A stretch of DNA of 5,584 bases from an uncultured Clostridium sp. (GCA_946545035.1 CAMNND010000073.1:1-5584); one strand, 5' to 3'. Positions 1 to 5,584 are shown, numbered from the stretch's first letter. A program made the numbers and translations. The notes: generated by a model not told the origin, from the letters alone.

Positions 1-761
1 TATTGAGGTTCAACAACATCAATCCATTGTTTTAATATTTCTTTTTCTTGTGGTTTTTGTTTAACATATTGAATAGCAGCAGCAATTGGAATCCATTTTT
101 GGATATAGCTTTTATCTGTTCCGCTCTTTTCAGCATACAAATTAATATACTCTTCAGCAAATTTCTTTCTACCATTCATACACAATTGTAAGTATGATGT
201 AGCAACATCACTTGCAGCATTTCCCTGAGTTACATGAGCCCAGTCAATTACATAATAATCTCCATTATCTGTGATAACAATATTGCTTGGGACAAAGTCT
301 CCATGGCATAGTTTATAATGGCTCTTAATTCCTTCAAGTCTTTGTAGTAATTCATATTTAGTATTTTCTTCAAATACATCTGAATCTGCAATTTTCCTTT
401 TATACTTATCGCTCATTCTATTTAGCAATGGAACTTTGTTTGAAAAGATTTCCATTTGAATTTTAACAAATAAGTCTAAATACTCGTCCATTTTATCTGG
501 ATTTTTATCCATCAGATCTTCAAGTGTTGTCCCCTTAATATGTTCATAAACAATTCCAAGTTTATTATCAATATCAACAACTTCCTTTATCTTTGCCATA
601 TTAAGGTTTGTACCTTCTTCAACTCTTGCATGGTTCATTGCTTCATTAAATATATCTGCCTTTGAATACCCTTCATTAAACAATTTTATCGTATTACCAT
701 CATCTTCATATACAACCTTTGTAGCTCTTTTCGCAATTGGATTATTTAAATTATAACTCAT
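1..761 (-). CDS. APH-fold phosphotransferase (aminoglycoside/choline kinase-like), 3' end cut by window edge
   Basis: Probable cytoplasmic small-molecule kinase of the aminoglycoside phosphotransferase/choline kinase superfamily; the substrate is not known. I translated 253 codons from ATG 761-759, which has GGAGG at 774-770 with 8-nt spacing. The N-lobe shows a candidate ATP-binding lysine in TIKLF (K26) and a possible helix-C glutamate (E40). The catalytic loop is HGDFVPSN (H153, D155, N160), the Brenner-type motif of this family, and VIDW supplies the metal-binding aspartate D173. The last whole codons read WIDVVEPQ and the next codon begins TA, so the stop may lie just outside the window or the protein may continue. 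The gene follows adhE after 84 bases and could be co-transcribed with it. The family contains both resistance enzymes and many housekeeping kinases. Nothing here argues for antibiotic resistance in particular. Confidence 0.85.
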   Translation of the reverse strand, partial: MSYNLNNPIAKRATKVVYEDDGNTIKLFNEGYSKADIFNEAMNHARVEEGTNLNMAKIKEVVDIDNKLGIVYEHIKGTTLEDLMDKNPDKMDEYLDLFVKIQMEIFSNKVPLLNRMSDKYKRKIADSDVFEENTKYELLQRLEGIKSHYKLCHGDFVPSNIVITDNGDYYVIDWAHVTQGNAASDVATSYLQLCMNGRKKFAEEYINLYAEKSGTDKSYIQKWIPIAAAIQYVKQKPQEKEILKQWIDVVEPQ

Positions 762-782
762 ATTATTAACCTCCATTCTTGC

Positions 783-813
783 TCTTAGAGCTCCTTCATG
801 AAGAGCTCTAAGA
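783..813 (-). other. 11-bp perfect hairpin between adhE and the kinase gene
   Basis: The arms TCTTAGAGCTC (minus strand, 813-803) and its exact complement (793-783) enclose a 9-base loop. On neither strand is the stem followed by a run of T: on the minus strand the next bases are GCAAGAATGG, leading straight into the ribosome binding site of the kinase gene. It is therefore not a standard intrinsic terminator. It could be the 3'-protecting or processing hairpin of the adhE message, a weak terminator, or a structure that affects translation of the kinase. The stem is plain in the sequence; its role is inference. Confidence 0.6.
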
Positions 814-845
814 TAATTAAAAATTTATTACTTATTATTTATATT

Positions 846-3446
846 TTATTTTCCGTAATATACTTTTAAATATAGATTCTTAATCTCTTCAATTGTTGGA
901 TAACGTGGGTTTGCACCTGTACATTGATCATCAAATGCTTGCTCACTCATTTCATCAAGTGTTGCTAAGAAATCTTCTTCTTTAATACCATAATCTTTTA
1001 TAGTATGTTTGATTTCAATTGTATCTTTTAATTCATCTATTTTAGCTAATAATTTTTCAAATTTTTCATTATCATCTTTTCCAGTAATTCCAAGTGATTC
1101 AGCAATTTCTGCATATCTTCTTAATGTGTGAGGATGATCATATTGTGGGAATGTTCCCATTTTGTATGGTACTTCTTCAGCGTTAAATCTCATTACATCA
1201 TTTAATACAAGCGATACTGTAACACCATGTGGTAAATGATGGAATGCACCTAATTTATGACCCATTGAGTGACAAATTCCTAAGAATGCATTTGCAAACG
1301 CCATACCAGCAAGTGTTGCTGCATGTGCCATTTTCTCTCTTGCAACTGGATCATTAGCACCTTCTTTATATGCTCTTGGTAAGTATTCGAAGATAATTTT
1401 AATTGCTTCCAATGCCATACTATCTGTAAATTCAGTAGCCATCATTGAAACATATGCTTCAATACTATGAACTAATGCATCTATACCAGAGGCTGAAGTT
1501 AATCCTTTTGGAGCATTCATCATCATATCAGCGTCTACTATAGCCATCTTTGGTAATAATTCATAATCTGCTAGTGGATATTTAACTCCTGTTTGTTCAT
1601 CTGTAATAACAGCAAATGGTGTTACTTCTGAACCAGTACCTGCTGATGTTGGAACTGCAATAAAGTATGCTTTCTCACCCATCTTAGGGAATGTATAAAC
1701 ACGTTTTCTAATATCCATGAATCTCATAGCCATATCTAAGAAATCAATTTCTGGATGTTCATATAGAACCCACATAATCTTTCCAGCATCCATTGCTGAA
1801 CCACCACCAATTGCGATAATACAATCTGGTTTGAATTCAGCCATTAGTTTAGCACCTTCTTTTGCACATGCTAAGTTTGGATCTGGAGCAACATTTGAAA
1901 ATGTTGTATGCTCAATTCCCATTTCATCTAATTTATCTGTTACTACTTTTGTGTAGCCATTTTCGAATAAGAATTTATCTGTTACAATAAATACTCTCTT
2001 CTTATCCATTACATATTTTAATTCTTCAATTGCAACAGGTAAGCAACCTCTCTTAATATAAACCTTTTCAGGCATTCTAACCCAAAGCATATTGTTTCTC
2101 CTTTCAACAACTGTTTTTGTATTTAATAGGTGTTTAATTCCAACGTTTTCTGATACAGAGTTTCCTCCCCAGCTTCCACATCCAAGTGTTAGTGATGGAG
2201 CCATTTTAAAGTTATAGATATCACCTATACCACCTTGTGATGAAGGCATATTTATAACAACTCTGCATGTTGGCATGCTACTATAGAATTTTTGCATCTT
2301 TTCTTGCTCTGTCATTGTGTTAATAAATAATGAAGATGTATGACCAAGTCCTCCATCATAAATAAGATGTCTTGCTTTTTCTATTGCATCATCAAAGTTT
2401 TCTGCTTTGTACATAGCAAGAACTGGTGATAATTTTTCATGAGCAAATTCTTCTGAAATATCTACACTTTCAACTTCTCCAATTAATACTTTAGTTGTCT
2501 CTGGAACTTTAACTCCAGCAAGCTCTGCTATTGTAGCTGCCTTTTGTCCAACTATTTTAGCATTTAACGCACCATTAATTAATATTGTTTTACGAACTTT
2601 TTCGATTTCGCTCTTCTTTAAGAAATAGCATCCACGTTTTTCAAATTCAGCTTTTACTTTGTTATATATTTTACTATCAACTATACAAGATTGCTCGCTT
2701 GCGCATATCATACCGTTATCAAATGTTTTTGAATGTATAATTGAGTTAACAGCTAGAATAATATCTGCTGATTCATCAATAACAGCAGGAACATTTCCCG
2801 CACCAACTCCAAGGGCTGGCTTTCCGCTTGAATATGCAGCTTTAACCATACCAGGTCCACCTGTTGCTAAAATTGTATCTGACTCTGCCATTAACATATT
2901 TGTTAAGTCAAGTGATGGAACATCAATCCATCCGATTATTCCTTTTGGAGCACCTGCTTTAACTGCTGCCTCTAGGACTATTTTAGCAGCCTCTATTGTT
3001 GATTTCTTAGCACGTGGGTGTGGGCTTATAATGATACCGTTACGTGTTTTTAAACATACTAGTGTTTTAAATATTGCTGTTGATGTTGGATTAGTCGTTG
3101 GTATAACAGCTCCAATTAAACCAATTGGCTCTAGTACTTTTTTATATCCATATGATTTATCCTCTTCAACAACTCCTACTGTTTGAACATTTTTATATTT
3201 ATTATAGATGTATTCTGCAGCATAGTTATTTTTTATAACTTTATCCTCTATTACACCCATGCCTGTTTCTTCAACTGCAAGCTTTGCAAGTGGAATTCTT
3301 GCTTGATTTGCAGCCATTGCTGCGGCAAAAAATATCTTATCAACTTTCTCTTGTGAAAATGTAGCAAATTCCTTTTGTGCTTTTCTTACATTTTCAATTA
3401 ACTTTTGTAATGATTCTGTACTATCTACAATGTCATAATTACTCAT
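846..3446 (-). CDS. adhE: Bifunctional acetaldehyde-CoA/alcohol dehydrogenase AdhE
   Basis: Cytoplasmic fermentation enzyme that reduces acetyl-CoA to acetaldehyde and then to ethanol, using two NADH. From ATG 3446 it has 866 residues, a normal full length. Residues about 1-440 are the CoA-acylating aldehyde dehydrogenase domain, with ATGGPGMVKAAYSSGKP near 194-210 and catalytic Cys248 in NGMICASEQS. Residues about 450-866 are the iron-dependent alcohol dehydrogenase domain, with GGGSAMDAGK near 547-556 and iron ligands D656, H660 (GIDALVHS), H726 and H740 (CHSMGHKLGAFHHLPHG). These keep a constant offset from E. coli AdhE D653, H657, H723 and H737. An in-frame TTG at 3452 would add two residues, but it sits only 4 nt from GGAGG (3461-3457), while the ATG is 10 nt away, so I prefer the ATG. 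rex lies directly upstream and a Rex-like operator precedes the gene. No disruption is seen. Confidence 0.97.
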   Translation of the reverse strand: MSNYDIVDSTESLQKLIENVRKAQKEFATFSQEKVDKIFFAAAMAANQARIPLAKLAVEETGMGVIEDKVIKNNYAAEYIYNKYKNVQTVGVVEEDKSYGYKKVLEPIGLIGAVIPTTNPTSTAIFKTLVCLKTRNGIIISPHPRAKKSTIEAAKIVLEAAVKAGAPKGIIGWIDVPSLDLTNMLMAESDTILATGGPGMVKAAYSSGKPALGVGAGNVPAVIDESADIILAVNSIIHSKTFDNGMICASEQSCIVDSKIYNKVKAEFEKRGCYFLKKSEIEKVRKTILINGALNAKIVGQKAATIAELAGVKVPETTKVLIGEVESVDISEEFAHEKLSPVLAMYKAENFDDAIEKARHLIYDGGLGHTSSLFINTMTEQEKMQKFYSSMPTCRVVINMPSSQGGIGDIYNFKMAPSLTLGCGSWGGNSVSENVGIKHLLNTKTVVERRNNMLWVRMPEKVYIKRGCLPVAIEELKYVMDKKRVFIVTDKFLFENGYTKVVTDKLDEMGIEHTTFSNVAPDPNLACAKEGAKLMAEFKPDCIIAIGGGSAMDAGKIMWVLYEHPEIDFLDMAMRFMDIRKRVYTFPKMGEKAYFIAVPTSAGTGSEVTPFAVITDEQTGVKYPLADYELLPKMAIVDADMMMNAPKGLTSASGIDALVHSIEAYVSMMATEFTDSMALEAIKIIFEYLPRAYKEGANDPVAREKMAHAATLAGMAFANAFLGICHSMGHKLGAFHHLPHGVTVSLVLNDVMRFNAEEVPYKMGTFPQYDHPHTLRRYAEIAESLGITGKDDNEKFEKLLAKIDELKDTIEIKHTIKDYGIKEEDFLATLDEMSEQAFDDQCTGANPRYPTIEEIKNLYLKVYYGK

Positions 3447-3483
3447 TGCCAAATCTCCTCCTTATTCCTATTTAGGTTATTCA

Positions 3484-3513
3484 ATTATTGTGTTTTAATA
3501 CACTTTTTGGAAA
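3484..3513 (-). promoter_or_regulatory. Candidate adhE promoter
   Basis: On the minus strand a -35-like TTTCCA (3513-3508, 4 of 6 to TTGACA) and a -10-like AATAAT (3489-3484, 5 of 6 to TATAAT) are 18 bp apart. Transcription would start near 3477, leaving a leader of about 30 nt with AGGAGG. No hairpin terminator is visible after rex, so read-through from rex is also possible. The -35 match is weak. Confidence 0.45.
3488..3505 (-). promoter_or_regulatory. Candidate Rex operator upstream of adhE
   Basis: Read on the plus strand the 18-mer is TTGTGTTTTAATACACTT. Known Rex sites resemble TTGTGAAATTTTTCACAA, and this 18-mer keeps TTGTG on the left and CAC on the right in the same register, losing only the outermost AA on the right. 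It fills the spacer between the proposed -35 and -10 boxes, where bound Rex would block RNA polymerase. With rex immediately upstream and adhE a classic Rex target, redox-controlled repression is a reasonable inference, not yet shown. Confidence 0.55.
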
Positions 3514-3516
3514 ATA

Positions 3517-4113
3517 TTAATAACTATTTAACAATACAGCTAGTGATGCAGACAAATCTTCGTTTTTGATTCTTATATCATCTGGAACCTTTAAGTGTAT
3601 TGGAGCAAAATTCCAAATTACTTTTATACCACAATCTATAAGCTTATCACAAACTTCTTGAGCTGCTTCTCTCGGAACTGTTATAATTGCTACACTAATT
3701 TTATTTTTCTTAACATAGTTTTTTAAACCATTCATTGAAAATATCTTCTTGTTATCGCACTTTTTCTTATCGACATCAAAAGCTCTAACAACTTTAATCT
3801 TATTTTCAAATCCAGAATAATTCATCAATGCTTGACCAAGTCTACCAGCTCCAATTACAATGATATCTTTAGATTTATTTATATTTAAAAACTCTTCAAT
3901 ATCATTGATAAGGTCATTAACCACAAATCCTACTCCTGGCTTACCATCCGTTTTACTAACACATGCTAAATCTTTACGAACTTGTATTGGGTTAAAACCA
4001 AGCTCCCTAGCTATACTTGTAGATGAAACATTATTTATGTTTTCCAATTGCATTTTTTTAAGTATTCTCAAATACTTTGGTAACCTTCCTAATGTAACTA
4101 CTGAAATAGCCAA
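3517..4113 (-). CDS. rex: Redox-sensing transcriptional repressor Rex
   Basis: Homodimeric DNA-binding repressor that senses the NADH/NAD+ ratio: it binds operators when NADH is low and lets go when NADH rises. The 198 residues fall in two domains. Residues about 1-75 form a winged helix, with RLPKYLR near 10-16 and the recognition region ELGFNPIQVRKDLA at 37-50. Residues about 80-198 form a Rossmann domain with IGAGRLGQAL (G88, G90, G93) for NAD(H), NFAPI at 168-172, and a C-terminal NEDLSASLAVLL helix used in dimerisation. The start is TTG (4113-4111), with GGAG 8 nt upstream and no ATG nearby in frame. The length is slightly below the usual 205-215. It has its own promoter with a palindrome over the start site, which suggests autoregulation, and it lies 70 bases before adhE, its likely target. 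Confidence 0.95.
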   Translation of the reverse strand: MAISVVTLGRLPKYLRILKKMQLENINNVSSTSIARELGFNPIQVRKDLACVSKTDGKPGVGFVVNDLINDIEEFLNINKSKDIIVIGAGRLGQALMNYSGFENKIKVVRAFDVDKKKCDNKKIFSMNGLKNYVKKNKISVAIITVPREAAQEVCDKLIDCGIKVIWNFAPIHLKVPDDIRIKNEDLSASLAVLLNSY

Positions 4114-4134
4114 TATTTTTTCTCCTTTCTTGTA

Positions 4135-4156
4135 GTTCGATAAATGTTTATCGAAC
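4135..4156 (-). promoter_or_regulatory. Perfect 22-bp palindrome over the rex transcription start; candidate operator
   Basis: Two 10-base arms (GTTCGATAAA and its exact reverse complement) flank a central TG. The palindrome begins 3 bp downstream of the proposed rex -10 box and covers the expected start site. Compared with the clostridial Rex consensus TTGTTAA-N4-TTAACAA, the central 18 bp read TCGATAA-N4-TTATCGA, agreeing at 5 of 7 positions per half. It may be a diverged Rex site used for autoregulation, or the site of another dimeric repressor. In RNA it could also form a 5' hairpin. Confidence 0.6.
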
Positions 4157-4159
4157 TTG

Positions 4160-4188
4160 ATTATAGCATGCTAATTTTTATATAGCAA
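4160..4188 (-). promoter_or_regulatory. rex promoter
   Basis: A perfect -10 TATAAT (minus strand, 4165-4160) follows a -35 TTGCTA (4188-4183) with ideal 17-bp spacing. The start is expected near 4153, giving a leader of about 40 nt before the TTG start codon of rex. The spacer also contains the short palindrome TAGCATGCTA (4164-4173). Confidence 0.75.
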
Positions 4189-4235
4189 TATGTTTTTTAT
4201 ATTTTTTGTATTTTCTTCTCTTTATCAATACTTAA

Positions 4236-4583
4236 TTAATATTCCACCTTTTTACCACAATTTGGACAGTGTCTATGTATGTTTCCATATCGTGTCATTA
4301 CTGAATGTCCACAATTTGGACATGTACACATACAAGATGCAATAATACGTCCTATAAATAGGCTAGCAAAAGCAATTCCTAAAAGTGGAAGTACAAAATC
4401 AGGAGATTGAACTTCAAATAATCCCATCTCATATCTCATTTTGTCGATTCCTTGCAAGTTTTGTATTACATTATTTTTGTAAGATTGTTCAGCAGCTTCA
4501 GTAATCAAAAGCATTAATATACTAAAGACAAAAGACACAACTTCAATAATTTTTCCTTTTCTGATATTACTCATTTTTTTCAT
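4236..4583 (-). CDS. Small two-helix membrane protein with C-terminal zinc ribbon, function unknown
   Basis: A 115-residue protein that I cannot assign to a characterised family. A basic N-terminus (MKKMSNIRKGK) is followed by a hydrophobic helix at about 12-28 (IIEVVSFVFSILMLLI), a polar stretch at 29-62, a second hydrophobic helix at about 63-85 (FVLPLLGIAFASLFIG), and a tail with CPNC at 88-91 and CPNC at 106-109. The two CxxC pairs, 14 residues apart, form a typical zinc ribbon. Two more cysteines (C84, C86) sit at the end of the second helix. Both termini probably face the cytoplasm. ATG 4583 has GGGAGG 8 nt upstream. The leader carries a candidate manganese riboswitch and terminator, so expression is probably controlled by metal level or by premature termination. 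A role in metal homeostasis or membrane-protein quality control is conceivable but only inferred from that leader. Confidence 0.85.
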   Translation of the reverse strand: MKKMSNIRKGKIIEVVSFVFSILMLLITEAAEQSYKNNVIQNLQGIDKMRYEMGLFEVQSPDFVLPLLGIAFASLFIGRIIASCMCTCPNCGHSVMTRYGNIHRHCPNCGKKVEY

Positions 4584-4618
4584 AAATCATACCTCCCAAA
4601 ATAACTTAATAAAACATC

Positions 4619-4653
4619 AAAAAAGTCTATATATAGATGACTATATATAGACT
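4619..4653 (-). terminator. Hairpin terminator in the leader of the zinc-ribbon gene
   Basis: On the minus strand a 13-bp stem (AGTCTATATATAG, 4653-4641, with its exact complement 4636-4624) and the loop TCAT are followed by five T (4623-4619). The stem is long but AT-rich. It lies 36 bases before the zinc-ribbon start codon and downstream of the riboswitch-like RNA, so it most likely acts as the expression platform; it could also end a free-standing RNA of about 170 nt or the upstream kinase message. Confidence 0.7.
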
Positions 4654-4670
4654 AAAGTTTTAATTTATTT

Positions 4671-4786
4671 TGAGCTTTTGTCATATATAGTGTTCCATAT
4701 ATATAACAAGTCTCATTTTTTAATCTAGACCCAGAAACTAATGTTTCGGTTGTTGAGTCTATTCCAATTTGGTAATTACTCCCTCA
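4671..4786 (-). promoter_or_regulatory. Candidate yybP-ykoY (manganese) riboswitch aptamer
   Basis: Identified by eye from layout and conserved segments. P1 is TGAG (4786-4783) with CTCA (4674-4671). GGAGTA (4782-4777) follows P1 at once, as in loop L1 of this family (GGGGAGUAG). P2 is a short CCA/TGG hairpin at 4772-4764. P3 is TAGAC (4761-4757) with GTCTA (4730-4726), enclosing TCAACAACC on one side, TGG on the other and an inner GAAAC/GTTTC hairpin; this matches the family's UCAAC and GG of loop L3. P4 is an 11-bp stem with one G-U pair (4708-4698 with 4689-4679). ACAAAAG then leads into the P1 closing strand, like GCAAGA in known members. The family binds Mn2+ and usually controls membrane proteins of metal homeostasis. 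A promoter lies in front and a terminator behind. P1 is short and the gene behind is not a usual target, so the class needs confirmation. Confidence 0.6.
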
Positions 4787-4797
4787 TTACATTTTGT

Positions 4798-4827
4798 AGT
4801 ATATCATATATAATTTGCTTATGTCAA
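4798..4827 (-). promoter_or_regulatory. Promoter of the riboswitch/zinc-ribbon unit
   Basis: A perfect -35 TTGACA (minus strand, 4827-4822) and a -10 TATACT (4803-4798, 5 of 6) are 18 bp apart, and the -10 is preceded by TGA, an extended -10. Transcription would start near 4791, just before the P1 strand of the aptamer. It begins 22 bases past the stop of the upstream kinase gene, so the zinc-ribbon gene has its own transcript. Confidence 0.75.
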
Positions 4828-4849
4828 CTATTTTTTGTGAATATTTACA

Positions 4850-5350
4850 TTATTTCAACATATCTAATAATTTTTTTAAAGTTTCTTCAACATTAAGATT
4901 TCCTTCTTCTATTACTATATCTGCATATTTATCGTATAGAATAGATCTTTCTTTATATAAGTCTTCAAAGGTTTGGTTTTCTTTTAATACTACACCTCTT
5001 CCTTTTATATTCTGAACTCTTTTTTGTATATTTTCAAAGTCTTGTTTTAAATAGATAACTTTTCCAATATTTTTTAGATTTTCCATTGCATCGGTTCCAT
5101 ATACAACACTACCACCAGTTGCTATTACTGATTTATCTGCTTTAAGTTCACTATTTATTTTATTTTCTATTTCTATAAAACCCTCTACTCCATTTTCAGC
5201 TATTAATTCTGATAATAACTTTTGCTCTTTTTCTTGTATTATTAAATCTGTATCTATAAATTTGTATCCTAATACTTTAGCTAGTATTACGCCAATTGTA
5301 CTTTTACCTACACCAGGCATTCCAATTAAAACTATATTATTTTTCTCCAT
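4850..5350 (-). CDS. Shikimate kinase-family P-loop kinase (AroK-like, atypical substrate site)
   Basis: A 166-residue cytoplasmic kinase of shikimate kinase size and fold. True members phosphorylate the 3-OH of shikimate with ATP in the chorismate pathway. Visible are the Walker A GMPGVGKST (10-18, K16), the DTD pair (D33, D35), a GGS turn at 79-81 where most members have GGG, a lid arginine (R118, in KGRGVV) and R135 in ERSILYDKYAD, matching the substrate-binding arginine near the C-terminus. The usual FRxxE motif reads FIEIE: the arginine that contacts shikimate (R58 in the M. tuberculosis enzyme) is Ile59. That makes activity on shikimate doubtful, and the substrate may differ. I chose ATG 5350 because GAGGTG stands 6 nt before it; an in-frame ATG at 5383 has no ribosome site and would lie upstream of the likely transcription start. 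No aromatic-pathway genes are adjacent in the window. Confidence 0.85.
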   Translation of the reverse strand: MEKNNIVLIGMPGVGKSTIGVILAKVLGYKFIDTDLIIQEKEQKLLSELIAENGVEGFIEIENKINSELKADKSVIATGGSVVYGTDAMENLKNIGKVIYLKQDFENIQKRVQNIKGRGVVLKENQTFEDLYKERSILYDKYADIVIEEGNLNVEETLKKLLDMLK

Positions 5351-5373
5351 GTTAAGCACCTCACTTTTGAGAT

Positions 5374-5402
5374 ATATTAACATAGATTATTAAACTTTTC
5401 TA
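5374..5402 (-). promoter_or_regulatory. Candidate promoter of the shikimate kinase-like gene
   Basis: An extended -10 TGTTAATAT (minus strand, hexamer TAATAT 5379-5374) follows a weak -35 TAGAAA (5402-5397, 4 of 6) at 17 bp. The start would fall near 5367, giving a short leader and supporting the ATG at 5350. It follows a terminator at 5451-5419, which fits a separate transcription unit. Confidence 0.45.
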
Positions 5403-5418
5403 TATTTATTTTAGAGCC

Positions 5419-5451
5419 AAAAGACCACCAAGCTTTTATACTTGATGGTCT
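5419..5451 (-). terminator. Intrinsic terminator of the right-edge gene
   Basis: The stem GACCATCAAG (minus strand, 5450-5441) pairs with CTTGGTGGTC (5432-5423) through ten pairs, one of them G-U, plus a closing T-A (5451/5422), around an 8-base loop. TTTT follows (5422-5419). It lies 11 bases past the stop codon of the partial gene at 5462. The U run is short but position and stem are convincing. Confidence 0.7.
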
Positions 5452-5461
5452 CCTGGTCTGA

Positions 5462-5584
5462 TTACTTTACGGGGCGAACATTGACCCAATCAATGAAGTC
5501 ATCCATAACCTTTCCGATTTCTTCACCGAAAAGCCCGTAGAACACGCCAAGACCTTTCATTGCCTCAGCCGTCATAAACTCCTG
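5462..5584 (-). CDS. C-terminal fragment of an unrecognised protein (cut by window edge)
   Basis: An open frame enters from the right edge and ends at TAA 5464-5462. It gives 40 residues, including GLGVFYGLFGEEIGKVM and ending in DWVNVRPVK. An in-frame ATG at 5575 has AGGAG only 3 nt away, too close for a normal start, so I read the stretch as the end of a longer gene; a 37-residue small protein is the alternative. GC content is about 46%, clearly above the AT-rich genes to its left, and codons such as CGC, GGC, CCC and GCC appear. This may mark recently acquired DNA. I do not recognise the family. A terminator follows directly. Confidence 0.55.
   Translation of the reverse strand, partial: QEFMTAEAMKGLGVFYGLFGEEIGKVMDDFIDWVNVRPVK

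Noticed and set aside
1717..1956. Plus-strand open frame of 79 codons
   Set aside because: Lies wholly inside adhE on the opposite strand; no ribosome binding site and no recognisable protein.
2659..3186. Plus-strand open frame of 175 codons
   Set aside because: Antisense to the aldehyde dehydrogenase half of adhE, whose catalytic motifs are intact; a composition shadow.
3860..4135. Plus-strand open frame of 91 codons
   Set aside because: Antisense to rex, with no family features and no credible start signal.
4135..4156. LexA (SOS) box at the rex palindrome
   Set aside because: The Gram-positive LexA box is CGAAC-N4-GTTCG; here the elements are in the reverse order and far apart.
4619..4791. 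T-box leader for the zinc-ribbon gene
   Set aside because: TGGAAC occurs in a loop, but the conserved T-box stretch with GGGUGGNACCGCG is absent, the leader is too short for a full Stem I, and the gene is not an aminoacyl-tRNA synthetase or amino-acid gene.
4815..5015. Plus-strand open frame of 66 codons
   Set aside because: Antisense to the end of the shikimate kinase-like gene and to the riboswitch promoter; low-complexity translation.
5351..5383. Longer N-terminus for the shikimate kinase-like protein
   Set aside because: ATG 5383 has no Shine-Dalgarno, would lie upstream of the likely transcription start, and adds 11 residues before the usual family start; GAGGTG precedes ATG 5350 at good spacing.
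1..5584. CRISPR array, tRNA, rRNA or insertion sequence
   Set aside because: No spaced direct repeats, tRNA arms, rRNA motifs or transposase-like reading frames were seen on either strand.

Overview
The window is AT-rich DNA, and every gene I can support lies on the minus strand, so it is read from right to left. A full-length AdhE next to a Rex repressor, strong AGGAGG-type ribosome binding sites, TTG starts and a low-GC background point to an anaerobic, fermenting member of the Firmicutes, most likely Clostridia. The sequence alone does not fix the genus.

Layout, right to left. (1) 5584-5462: the 3' end of an unrecognised gene, at about 46% GC and so richer than the rest, closed by a hairpin terminator at 5451-5419. 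(2) 5350-4850: a small P-loop kinase of the shikimate kinase family that lacks one expected substrate-binding arginine. (3) 4827-4619: an intergenic unit with a good promoter, a structured RNA that I read as a yybP-ykoY-type (manganese) riboswitch, and a hairpin followed by a U run. (4) 4583-4236: a 115-residue membrane protein ending in a zinc ribbon, the apparent target of that riboswitch. (5) 4188-3517: rex, with its own promoter and a perfect 22-bp palindrome over the expected transcription start. (6) 3513-846: adhE, with a Rex-like operator lying between candidate -35 and -10 boxes. (7) 813-783: a strong hairpin without a U run. (8) 761-1: an APH-fold small-molecule kinase that runs off the left edge.

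Rex and AdhE make an understood pair. Rex senses NADH/NAD+, and AdhE converts acetyl-CoA to ethanol while reoxidising NADH, so high NADH should relieve repression of adhE. The less understood part is the riboswitch unit: a metal-sensing RNA placed directly before an uncharacterised zinc-ribbon membrane protein rather than before a known manganese exporter. That is the part I would look at first.
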